The notes beneath the pieces are model-generated. The model did not search any database, had not been told where the DNA came from, and saw only the letters and a list, made by a program, of their open reading frames with translations. A stretch of 64,000 nt of DNA from Prinsepia uniflora. Taxonomy: Eukaryota; Streptophyta; Magnoliopsida; Rosales; Rosaceae. This document shows, piece after piece, positions 1 through 10,190 of the stretch. The first letter of the stretch is position 1. Each line of letters starts with the position of its first letter. Made by a program: the position numbers and the translations under genes. The DNA lies in the NCBI GenBank assembly GCA_032719365.1, contig CM064876.1:55671864-55735863 (forward strand), given 5' to 3'.

Positions 1-1019
1 CTTCTTCTTTTTCTCGTTCAAGTCCTCCACTTTATTTCATACATTCATTATTATATAAAAATAAAATGCAATTGAATATCAGGGCGATTCTTTGAACTTT
101 TAAGTTGTATTATAGAAACCAACCATCATTCTATATAGATATTTTTTTTTTCACAACAATAATCAACAATCAATTGGATGTTAGTTAAATAATTAGACTT
201 TAAAAAGAAAAAAAAATATAAAGCATGGAGAGGAAATAATATTTTGCTAGGAGAACACAAGGAGAGAAATTAGGTAGGAAAATATATGAAAAATTAATAT
301 TTGATTAACTGGATAGAAATATTTTAACTCCTAGGTCATTAGAATTTAATTTTCTCGAATCCTGATAATTTTTTCTAGGAAAATATTAACAGCAAAATGG
401 AAGGAATTTGAAGAAGAAATTAAGAGGGAGAATATTATTACAATTGATAATTAATGAGAGAGAATAATAGTTATAAGGATAAATTATAATTGGAAAGATT
501 ATGTTCTATTTTTCAATATATATTTTTAAAAAGAAAAAGAAAAATTTATTTTTACTTCATTAGATCTCAACCATTAAAATTGAACTAATCTAATGGTACA
601 AAATTTGTGTTTAAAATATAGTGTCATCGATCCGCCCCCTAAAAAGAATAGTAACCAAAACTTACGTTGATGCAGGGATTTTCAAGTGATTATTAACCTG
701 ACTTTTTAATATAAAATGATATATATATATATATATAGATTTAGAATATGAAAAAATATTTACAAGATAAATAACCATTAACTATTTACATATATCATTA
801 TTTATTAACTAAGCATCATAAATATATTAATAATTTTCACGTGCAAATGCATTACTCATTCAATTTCAATAAAATAATAATAATTTTCACTAGCTACTCC
901 CACTGCATCACATCATAATTAAGAATATTAAATATTAATAAAACAAACTTAACATTATTTACAAAAAAGGAAGATATTAGTATAATTTTTGGGAAAAATT
1001 AAATATAAGTATATAAATT
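1..1019. other. AT-rich intergenic DNA with a dispersed repeat copy
   Basis: No coding region is recognisable. The stretch is very AT-rich, with a short AT dinucleotide run near 720-737. About 777-1000 is one copy of a roughly 220-bp dispersed repeat that recurs at about 5048-5270; both contain the string acgtgcaaatgcatta followed by similar flanks. A phrase of the type gaatagtaaccaaaa near 648 recurs in the 4.6-5.0 kb region, so much of this stretch looks like old non-autonomous transposon sequence. Confidence 0.6.
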
Positions 1020-1233
1020 ATAAAGTTCGAAAAGGTACCCAATTATAAAAATTAAACTTTAAGTACATAAAATGTAATGGAGGCTTTTTTTTTTTTTTTT
1101 AATTGATAGCATAGTTTATGTACTTAAAATTTAATTTTATAATTGGGTCACTGATGAAAATATCGCCGGAATCGGCGATATATCGCTAATTTCGGTCACC
1201 GGCAGAGATAGAGGGGGTGAACTTATTTCTTCC

Positions 1234-1358
1234 CCCAAAATCGTCGATATCGAACAATATCGGCGAATATCGCCGATATTCGCCGAACAACGATATCGAA
1301 CAATATCGGCGAATATCGGCGATATTCGCCGATATTGTTCGATATCGACGATTTTGGG
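1234..1358. repeat. Long subterminal inverted repeat (hairpin) in the hAT element
   Basis: A 41-bp arm at 1234-1274 is the exact reverse complement of 1318-1358, with a 43-nt loop. Inside it a second fold has 27-bp arms 1291-1317 and 1321-1347 around three bases. The arms are built from repeated TATCG/CGATA words like those in the terminal repeats, the pattern expected of clustered subterminal transposase-binding sites. A transcript across it would form double-stranded RNA. Confidence 0.85.
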
Positions 1359-1905
1359 AGCACACAACCGAACAAGCAAGTAACCATCGACAACCGAAAT
1401 CAAGCAAAAAAGGAAATCGTACGAAATAAATCACGGATTGAACAGAAACAAAAGGAAATCACGGATTCAATCAAACATGATTCATAGATTCATCAATAAT
1501 GTTCACGGACGAAGAGAATAATTGAAAAAAAACAAAGTACCCAAGTTCACGGACGGACTCACCACTTTAAGCACAAATTGGAGGCGAAGTCGCGAAGAAA
1601 CGAAGAACAAACACGAACCCAGCCCACCACTGAGCTGCCGATGTCGACTCGAAGCCATACGAACCCTCTCTGCAACCAAATTTCCTGGTTCTCCACTTCG
1701 CACGACTCGTCGGAGGACGACTGACGGCCACAGCTCCAGCCTCTCTCGTCTCCTCCGTCTCGCCCTCACCATCACCGGTCACCGTATCGCCCTCGCCCTC
1801 ACCGTCACCAGTCGCCCCTCTCCTTTTCCCCAATTTGCCCCAAATCGATTATATCGAATTATTGACTGAGGAAGACGACCACAGATTGAGTAAAATAATG
1901 AATAT

Positions 1906-1933
1906 AAGGAACGAAACGCGCGTTTCGTTCCTT
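1906..1933. repeat. Perfect 28-bp palindrome
   Basis: Positions 1906-1933 are self-complementary with no spacer; the centre is acgc|gcgt. It is the most GC-rich point in an AT-rich stretch and lies at the border between the moderately GC-rich left third of the hAT element and its AT-rich remainder. Function is unknown. Confidence 0.8.
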
Positions 1934-2047
1934 TTATTTTCTAACCCTTTTTTTTTATTTATTTACATATTTTATTTAATTATTTATTTGTCATAATAAA
2001 ATATATCATTTATTATTAATTTTGTTTTTAACCCCAAATAGAAAAAA

Positions 2048-2334
2048 TAGATTAAGCCTTAATTTTTTTTCAAAATATGTATTAAAATAGATTAAGCCTT
2101 AATATGTATTAAAATAGCTTAAGGTTTAATATGTATTAAAATAGATTAAGCCTTAATATGTATTAAAATAGATTAAGGTTCAATATGTATTAAAATAGAT
2201 TAAGCCTTAATATGTATTAAAATAGATTAAGGTTTAATATGTATTAAAATAGATTAAGCCTTAATATGTATTAAAATAGATTAAGCCTTAATTTTTTTTT
2301 TTCACAATATGTATTAAAATAGATTAAGCCTTAA
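2048..2334. repeat. 27-bp tandem array inside the hAT element
   Basis: The unit is atgtattaaaatag followed by attaagccttaat, 27 bp, in about nine imperfect copies. Successive units partly alternate between an attaagcc and a ttaaggtt version, suggesting amplification as a 54-bp dimer. A T-rich interruption separates the last unit (about 2308-2334). Confidence 0.8.
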
Positions 2335-3226
2335 CATTTTTCATAATAAAATATATCATTTTTTATTTATTAATATATCATTTATTAGTAATGTATGTTT
2401 TAATATAAAATATGGTTTAATTCATATATTTGGTAATATTTGTTTTAATTTAGAATATGTATTAAATTATGAATTTATGTGTTTTTGTTCCTTAATTATG
2501 AATGTGTATTAAAAAAATGAAGCCTTAAACGTTTTTTTCAAAATTCAAAATGTATTATTAGGTAATTCATATATTCCTTAATTATGAATGTATGTTTTAA
2601 TATGAAATATGGGGTAATTCATATATTTGGTAATATTTGTTTTAATTTATAATATATGTTTTATTTTAGAATATATATTAAAATTATGAATATATGTGTA
2701 TTTGTTCCTTAATTTTTTATCATCATCAAAGTCTAACTTAGAATATATGTTCTAATTGAAATAATTTTATTATTATTTGTCATTATCAAATTCTCATTAT
2801 TTTTCATGTATCTTAGAGATTCAAGACCAATCTAATTTTCAAGCTGGTCGACACTCTACTTATTTTTGATCAAGTTCAATATGTACAATATTGTTAATGC
2901 AATATTATCAATGGAATTATGTTTTAATTTAAGTTTATCTTTAAGATTTTATACTGTTAGTGGTCGGCAGATCTATATTCTATCATATGATTCATCATAT
3001 ATTTATCATATCAAAGTCATTTTATAGTTTTTATTAGTCCTATATAACCATTATTGGGTATTTAAGTGTTTGTCAAAGTTTCATTCCAAATTTCGTCATT
3101 TGGACCCAATTTCCGCATTTTTGTTGACCGTATTGATATTTGGGGCGAGATATCCGTAAATTCGGCGAGCGATATATCCGTCGATATCGATATTTTCATC
3201 CTTGAATTGGGTACCTTTCGAAATCG

Positions 3227-4440
3227 AAATTAGAAGAGAATTTTTGTTATATCACTGTTTTATCACCAATTCCCTTTTCCTTTCTCCTCCTTCCCTTTTC
3301 CTTTTCCCCAAATCTACATCTCCACCATCACCATAACATCATATATATTCTCATCTCGTTAATTCAACCCAATAACCCAAAATTGAAGAAAACTCAGATA
3401 TCCACAACTCCATCCAACCAAACCCAGATATCTCACATTTCATATTTGAGCCTAATCCCTAAAGTAAAAAAATCCAGATATCATCCGACCAAATGAGATA
3501 TGGGTTTTGCTTTTCCTCTTTTTTTGATGGTCATATCGTGATGATCGAATCGTGATAGTCGGATCTCCACCGCCCATCTTCTTTATCCAACCTCCTGAAG
3601 TCCTCCAAGGCCTCCGACCCAATACTAAACCCCAAAACCCAACTACGAATACCCACCATCGATCTCACCGACTTTGATACTCATCATCAACGCTCAGTAA
3701 TTGTCCACCATACCATCCAAGCATTCTAAACATTCGAATTCTTCCAGACTACCAACCGCGACATCCAACATCGATTCTCAACCATACGATTGCAAGCATC
3801 AGTGCCTTCCACGAGCAACCGACGGAGGTCAAAGTGCCGTTCTACAGTAGATAGATGGGCATGGGCAAATCATACATCTCCAACTGATGGGAGAGGTGCT
3901 GAAGGAGTAGGTGAGTTAAGGGCTAGGATTGAGCGTGGGGAGGTTGAAGGAGCTGACATGTCTGGAATGGAGGGTGATGGCCAGTCATTACTACCCGTAC
4001 TGCCCGCAACCTGACCTAACAGTGGGGCTTACCTCTCATTCTGACCCGAAAGCGAACATGGTTTGATTGTGGTCAAATTTCACTGCTTGGGTTTGAATGC
4101 GCTTCTGAAGTTGAATGAGATCATGGTTTTGATGGAGTTCCATACCAAGAAGATGGAGGTCGTGTGAAGGCTCAACGGCGAACGATCTTGAAATCGGTGC
4201 CCATCTGGAGAAAGAATTAGAACGAACTGGGAAGAGAAATCCAGAAAGAAGGTTTAATATATAAGATTATGATTGATGAAGAGGAACGAAAAAAGGAGAT
4301 GAATTAGGATTTTTTTTTTAATAATTTTTTATGGTCTAATATACTGTATTATTAATTATTTTAATATGTTTTAAAAGGTCCTTCTAATTTTAGCCATCTG
4401 ATAATCTGACTAAACTAAAAAATTGTTACATATATTTTTT
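3227..4440. other. Non-coding stretch between repeats
   Basis: No gene is recognisable. Base composition is more balanced than in the flanks, and a 74-codon open frame at 3790-4014 has no motif I know. The stretch could be a decayed gene fragment or the interior of an old transposon, since related inverted-repeat arms lie on both sides (around 1.1/3.2 kb and 4.5 kb). Confidence 0.4.
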
Positions 4441-5274
4441 TACAGTTTAATGGATGGAAAATATATGATAGGTATTTTTTTGTAATTGACAATATAATTT
4501 AAATACTTAAAATTCAATTTTTATAGTTGGGATATCTTTTTGAAATTGACATGCAAATACATATATAATATAATTAATAAATATCTTTATTAATTTATTA
4601 ATTTAATTTAATAATATTATATTTAAACTTATGCAAAAGAAAAACAAATTGGTGCAAAATAGGCATTGCACTATTCATAAGAATAGTTACCAAAAATTAA
4701 TATTTAAATTTGAACTATAATTAAGAGTAAAAAAATAATGAATTTTATCAATATGCGGATACATATATAATGAGATTAATAAAATTTTCCCATTAAATTA
4801 TAATGAGATTAATAAAAATTTCCCATTAAATTATAGTGAAATTAATAAATTTTCCCCATTAATTTATCGATTCAATTTAATAATAGTACGTATTTTTAAA
4901 CTTAAAGCAAAAGAAAAGCAAATAGGGGCAAAATAGGCCCTGCACTATTCATAAGAATAGTAACCCTTCAGTATTTTGAAACTTAAAAAAAAAGAGAAAA
5001 AATAGGGGCAAAATAAGCATTGCACTATTCATGAGAAATTATACAAAAGATTAACTATTTACATATAAAATAACTTTTTAATTAAGCATAATGAATATAT
5101 TAATAATTTTACGTGCAAATGCATTATTCATTCAATTTCAATAAAAAAAGATTTCTACTAGTTTTCTCTGGCTACATCATATAATAATTAAGATTATTAA
5201 ACATTAATAAAACACACCTTTACATTATTGAAAAAAAGGAAGATGTTAGTATAAATTTTATGATAATTAAAAGT
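4441..5274. repeat. AT-rich dispersed and internally duplicated repeats
   Basis: Two related blocks of roughly 200 bp (about 4560-4700 and 4750-4970) each end in cactattcataagaatag. A third, shorter match follows at 5021-5035. Within the second block the phrase gagattaataaaattttccc is repeated about three times. Positions 5048-5270 are the second copy of the dispersed repeat at 777-1000, its right side interrupted by the LINE fragment. A MITE-type arm sits at 4497-4545. Confidence 0.55.
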
Positions 5275-5284
5275 CTCATCAATT

Positions 5285-5967
5285 ACCTCTTGGACTCCCC
5301 CCCACGGACTCGACTTCAAAGATAAACTGCGACGCTTCTTGGGTGGGCCCGATGTTCCTGCTGGGCTTGGGGTAATTATTCGAAGTTCTGAGGGTATTTT
5401 TTGTGGGGCTTTCTGTGAGCTAAAATGTGCCAGAACCGCCCTTATTGCTGAGGCCTGGGCCATCTTATCTGGAGTCTCCTTTGCCCGGGACCGTGGGGCT
5501 CCGAGATGTCATTGTTGAATCGGACTCCCAAACTCTAATTAAGTGCATCTCTAGTTGCATTGATCGTGGAAACTGGGAAATTTTCCCCATCCTGACTCAA
5601 CTCCGTACTTTGCGGGCCCACTTTGAGCATATCCGGTTCAGTTGGTCTCATCGGAGTACAAACAAGGTAGCTGATACCTTAGCCACTCAAGCTCGACGAA
5701 GAATGTGCAGGGAAGTCTGGATTGACCACCCTCCATCCTTTTTAGTGCTTGTTTTAAATAATGATGGTCTTCCATGTCCCCCTAGTTGAGTTTTGTTTTT
5801 TGCTGGGCCTGCGGGTGGACGGTTTTTAATGGCTTGTCCTGCGTCTTTACCCCGGACCTTTTCTTTAGTTTCCTTTCTGTTTGTTTTTTCAGTTTCGCTT
5901 TGTAATCTGCTGTTTGTCCTGTTTCCTTTCTTTCTATTGAATTTTCACTTCTTGATCAAAAAAAAAA
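5285..5967 (+). mobile_element. 5'-truncated LINE (non-LTR retrotransposon) tail
   Basis: The fragment carries the C-terminal RNase H part of a plant LINE polyprotein, then a T-rich 3' untranslated tail and a short poly(A) at 5958-5967. The left edge is approximate because a target duplication was not clearly found; aattaaaag near 5264 against aatcaaaag near 5968 is a weak candidate. It lies in the dispersed AT-rich repeat that continues to its left. Confidence 0.75.
5307..5789 (+). pseudogene. LINE-type RNase H domain, one frameshift
   Basis: In frame from 5310 the translation contains INCDASW, then GLGVIIRSSEG and AEAWAILSGVS; after one frame change it continues LRDVIVESDSQ and KVADTLATQAR to a stop at 5787-5789. 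These supply the four acidic positions of RNase H (D of NCDASW, E of AEAW, D of ESDSQ, D of VADTL), so this is the RVT_3-type RNase H common in plant LINEs and in 'putative ribonuclease H' genes. The frame changes at the gggg run 5494-5497, consistent with a single inserted G. There is no upstream reverse transcriptase. It is a dead fragment unless the extra G is a sequencing error. Confidence 0.85.
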
Positions 5968-6273
5968 TCAAAAGAATTTGAGGGGGAAAAAAGGGCAAAA
6001 TTGTTTTGTACTATTCTTAAGCACAATATTCAATTGATTATAAACATAAACTCTATACAAAATGGTATATATAAATAGATTTAGGATATGAGAAAGTATT
6101 CCAAAGATAATTAACTATTTTCATACATCATTATTTGGTTCATTTACATTATTTTGCATATATTATAGGAATATTAGATAGCTAACTGTAAGTATGATTA
6201 TATATATATATAAACAATTGTAAAGACTATTAAATAATGACGCTAAGATATAAATGTAACAATGTTGTTTTAT

Positions 6274-6606
6274 TTTTCAAGAAATAAAGTATAAACTTTA
6301 ATAATCTAATATAAGTTATATAACCAAGAAAATGGTTTGTTATTATATATTTTTTAATAACAAAATAAAAATATAATAGTAATAGTAATAATACTAGTAG
6401 TAATAGTAATAGTAATAGTAATAGTATTAATATTCATTTTTTCAAGAAATAAAGTATAAACTTTAATAATCTAATATAAGTTATATAACCAAGAAAATGG
6501 TTTGTTATTATATATTTTTTAATAACAAAATAAAAATATAATAGTAATAGTAATAATACTAGTAGTAATAGTAATAGTAATAGTAATAGTAATAGTATTA
6601 ATATTT
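6274..6606. repeat. 165-bp tandem duplication with (agtaat)n core
   Basis: The block starting ttttcaagaaataaag at 6274 is repeated 165 bp later, almost without change, through a shared atagtaatagtaatac microsatellite to about 6606. The near-identity over the unique part suggests a recent duplication or an assembly effect. No coding content. Confidence 0.85.
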
Positions 6607-7164
6607 CATTAGATTTAAGGCATGCACATGATAATATCTCAAATTAAGTAATAAATTAATAATAATTATTTATAAAACAACAATAATTAGAAGAATAATA
6701 AATAAATATCCAAGGGAAAAACTGAAATTTTACTATTCACAATCAAGGGAAAAAATAGAAAAGGCAAAAATGGCACACAAAAAGAATGATTCATTAAAAA
6801 GGGGCAAAAATGGTGATGCACTATTCATATCAAAGAAAAAAGGGCAAAAAAAGGCACTAAATTATTCATCTGTACTATACTTTTTATTTAGCTTTAGTAT
6901 ATATAATTTATTTAAATTTTGGGTACTAATCTTATTATATATAAGATTCAAATTCGAGATTTTCATATATATAACAAAAGGAAATACTATTAAATTGTAC
7001 TAATAATGATCATTCATCTATGTCCAGATTTAATATATCATATTATATTAATTATTTTATTTTAATAGATTAATTTGTCATTCAGATATACCTCTAATAT
7101 ACTAAATTTTCATTCGTAATAATAGCAATAATTATAAGTTAAATATCCATTCAAGTTAGTTTTG
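6607..7164. other. AT-rich intergenic DNA
   Basis: No gene is recognisable. Phrases such as gggcaaaaatggtgatgcac and gcactattcat (about 6802-6830) match those in the 4.6-5.0 kb repeats, so part of this is another degraded copy of that family. Confidence 0.5.
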
Positions 7165-7181
7165 TAATAGTTGTGTCTTTT

Positions 7182-9073
7182 TTTTTTTCTAATCCAAGGA
7201 AATGATATCCATTATCCATGATGAAATTACAAATTAAAAGACTCCAAATACAAAGTGTAGAAATTAAAAAGCTCAGTTAAAAAGAAAAGGCTAAGCAGTC
7301 TACTCCAAAACAAAGATAAAGCCTAAACCACAAAAGAACTAAATCAAACAAAAACCCTAGAAACTAAGTAGGCACACCACCAACTGCCACCACAGAGGTT
7401 GTTGCCTCCACTGTAAAATATGATCAAGTCGCATGAAACCAGGAGAACGATCTGAAGAGAATGCTTTGGAGATGGAAAGTCACTAAAGATCAACATGGTC
7501 AAGTAATCAAAGAGGTCAAAATTGACTGATAAATTACAAAGCCAAACAACACAAACTGGAAGCGCATATGTGGAGAAAGGATGTAGATGGGAACCATCAG
7601 TAAGCATAGGCTCACGTAGGTTGGTGACTTTCGAGGTAAGTTCTCTTGGTTCTGGAGATTATAGAACCTTCTTACAGTGTGATTAGGGAATGTTGGGACG
7701 TGGAAAGGAGGAAAAATAACGAAAAAAAGAAAGAAATGAAACCTAGTTGAGTCGCCGGGCTAAACCCTGCTCGCAGGCCCACGGGTCGATCCAGCTGGAG
7801 GTTACAGGTAACCGAACTGTGCGTGAGGTCTATGCGCAGAGGCCTTCCGACCGCGCGTGGGGGCGCGTTCGGCGTCTCCTCAGGCCAGTGTCAACGTGAA
7901 AGTTATTCCTTTTGTGTTCTGAGTTCAATGATACAACATTCGAGTAAATGTGACATCATTTGGGTATGATTTTGAGTTTTCAATGTTATGTACTATATTC
8001 TATGTTCAAGATTAAATTTGAGAAAATAGAAAAATAATCTGCAATAATATTATGGATATTAAAAGGGATTTAAAGATAAATTATAAGGGACAAAAAGGAA
8101 TTATAGGATTATGTAGGAGTTATAAGAACTAAGCAGTTAAGGTTATTTTTGGAGCTTTATGAAAGTCATTGTTATGCAAAGTTGTTATTTAACTCATAAT
8201 TGGTTATGACATATTAGTTAAGCCTTGCAACGTTAAATCTTATCAATATAAGAACTTAGTAAATAATTGTGATGATAGTTGTAGGAACAAGTTCGTTATA
8301 CTTACTTGTGCTTTAAGGACTTAAGCATGGCTATACTTAAGTATTTCAATGATAAAGAGGATATGGAAAATTGGAGAATTGATTTCAAATTTTATAATGA
8401 AAGTTGTGAGTAGAGAGATTAAGGAAAATTGGTTACATATATGATGATGTGAATGTTATTATATGTAGATTTAACTTGTGTGAGTATACTTGAGTTGCTA
8501 TGAGAATGTGATTTACATTTTGCAACTTGATATTGGGAATATATGGAATGTGTGGACCAAGTGAAGATTTTCACATTTAATGGCTAACACTGCAATTAAT
8601 GAGTTTTAATAACGGTAATTAAACTTAAAGTTTGTGATGAGTATTTTACGTAATATGAATGTCGAAATCACCGAACTAGCAACTTCTACTACTTGTTGGG
8701 CAAGTGGGTTGGATGTGGGCGGTACTCCACAGAAGTGGATTCATTTTGGTTAATCTAATGAGTAATAGACATGAATGAAATTGTGATCGGCTCGGGATAT
8801 CATGTCATCAACCAACAGTAAGGGGTGTGGGGATAAAGGTCAGAAAAAAAAAAAGAAAAAAAAAGAGGAAATTGGAGCCAAAAGAAGGAAAACAATGAGG
8901 GCGATAGAGAGGGAGGTGGAGGACCTGGAGGTTATCCCCAAAATCCACCACCAAATTAGGGTTTGGAGCTAGGCTCTACCTCTTAATAAAAACAATGAGA
9001 GGATAGGGAGGGAGTTGGAGGTTAACCTCAAAATCCACCACCAAATTAGGGTTTGGAGCTACACTCCACCTTT
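7182..9073 (-). mobile_element. Poly(A)-type retro-insertion with 17-bp target duplication
   Basis: The insert is flanked by TAATAGTTGTGTCTTTT (7165-7181) and TAATAATTGTGTCTTTT (9074-9090), a 17-bp direct repeat with one mismatch, and on the plus strand it starts with a run of T. That is the signature of a minus-strand LINE-mediated insertion ending in poly(A). Its 5' side carries two tandem 99-bp units. The interior has no reverse transcriptase that I can read, and it includes a GC-rich block (about 7750-7890) resembling the boxes in the long LTRs elsewhere in the window, so it may be a LINE with a nested element or a chimeric retrocopy. Confidence 0.65.
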
Positions 9074-9077
9074 TAAT
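8891..9077. repeat. Two 99-bp tandem units at the 5' side of the retro-insertion
   Basis: The first unit begins aaacaatgag at 8891 and the second begins with the same word at 8990; both run through ccaccaaattagggtttgga. In the minus orientation these lie at the 5' end of the insert, where some plant LINEs carry repeated promoter units. The divergence is modest (one has a small deletion). Confidence 0.8.
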
Positions 9078-9090
9078 AATTGTGTCTTTT

Positions 9091-10190
9091 AAGTATTGCT
9101 TAACTCTAATTTTTTTTTTCAAAGTACTAATTTATTCGGTCACAAGTCAGCCAAGGTGGAACACAGAGATACACAAGGTTAGTTAAAACTCCATCAGAGT
9201 GAACATTTTGAAAATAGTCAATGTTCTTACCACTAATTGTCCATGAACAATTTGTCGAAAAAAAGAATTAAAATTAAGGTGAGCAGGACCATAACCATGC
9301 AAGTATCATTTACAATATATGAGTCCCAGCCTCAAATTTTTCTTCTTTTAATTCTAACTAAGGATAGAAACTTCATGTGGAACTTTACAAACACAAAATG
9401 CGAGTCAATAAGACATTCCAGGTGGCTCAGAGAAAAGAGGCCATGGAAAATCCCAATATATATCCAAATGGATTTCTATTGCAATTACCTATTCCCCTTC
9501 CGAAATAATGTAGGTTGGATTTCGGTGGCCGAGTCATGTCTTCGGATCCCTCTTTTGGAACCTCCAATGACCTTGGAGTATGAGAGCCACCCTTTCAAAT
9601 AGCGAACCACCTTGAATTCATTGGGAGAGTACTTGGACTTGTCCTCTTCAACTCCATTGTTGTCATAGCCCTCCAAACCATTCTCTTCTTCCTTATCATG
9701 ATCATTTGATCCATATGTCAACCTTCAGTCAAAATCCATTAGTTCCCTTTCTGAGTTTTGCACCAATACAAGTGAAATTAAAACAAGAATAACAGGGATA
9801 ATAGGGCACACAAAATGTTGAATTTCTGTAAGATTCCACCCCAGTTTTGCGCCAATACCAATGAAATTAAAACAAGAGTAATAGCGCACACAAAAACGTT
9901 GACTTTTGCAATACCCCACCCCAGTTTGGTTGATCACTCCTATCATAGGCTTTTTTCTGACTTTTAATTAACATTGTCCTTTTAAGAGTCGCAAGGAAGA
10001 AATGAAGAACCGTGAGAACAGTAGGCTGAAGGCTCTTCCTAGTTCCTACCTTAGTTTTAATATTCCCACAGAATCTTCCTACTTAGGTAAATAGTAGACA
10101 AGCAACCAGGCACAGATATAAAGCCTTAATGCATCTTTGAGCCCGACTACAGCCATAATTAAATGACAAGGAGAAAACTGGGAACAATTC
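9091..10190. other. Region downstream of SNRNP25 with no recognised gene
   Basis: An unrecognised minus-strand frame of 78 codons at 9485-9721 (start MTYGSNDHDKEEENGLEG, acidic) has no motif I know. Two partly duplicated phrases of the type agttttgcaccaatac at 9754 and 9842 show a roughly 90-bp local duplication. The part next to 10190 should include the 3' untranslated region and poly(A) signal of SNRNP25, but I cannot fix its end. Confidence 0.4.

Larger units (their letters stand above)
1149..3204. mobile_element. Non-autonomous hAT DNA transposon, 2.06 kb
   Basis: The element is bounded by a perfect 8-bp target duplication AATTGGGT (1141-1148 and 3205-3212), the length typical of hAT transposition. 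The left end reads CACTGATGAAAATATCG and the right end, reverse-complemented, reads CAAGGATGAAAATATCG; both terminal repeats continue into ATATATCG-type subterminal motifs. No hAT transposase motif appears in any frame, so it must have been mobilised in trans. It contains a large hairpin, a 28-bp palindrome and a 27-bp tandem array. The element at 12583-13478 is a relative in the opposite orientation. Confidence 0.85.
1020..3226. mobile_element. Small MITE-like inverted-repeat element, split by a hAT insertion
   Basis: The left arm at about 1024-1073 (ggtacccaattataaaaatt followed by aagtaca) is the inverse of a right arm at 1113-1148 that continues at 3205-3225, after the hAT element. Removing the hAT and one target duplication leaves a palindromic unit of only about 150 bp. 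Related arms occur at about 4497-4545 and at both ends of 24945-25207, so this is a repeat family. No target duplication was resolved and superfamily is not assigned. Confidence 0.45.

Noticed and set aside
2048..2334. CRISPR-like repeated units
   Set aside because: Units are contiguous without unique spacers, and the DNA is from a plant nucleus.
3790..4014. 74-codon frame rich in charged residues
   Set aside because: No recognisable domain and surrounded by repeat arms; may be an exon relic but cannot be supported.
9237..9721. Overlapping plus and minus frames near 9.5 kb as a gene
   Set aside because: No motif, no splice-consistent neighbours and no support for either strand; left as unrecognised.
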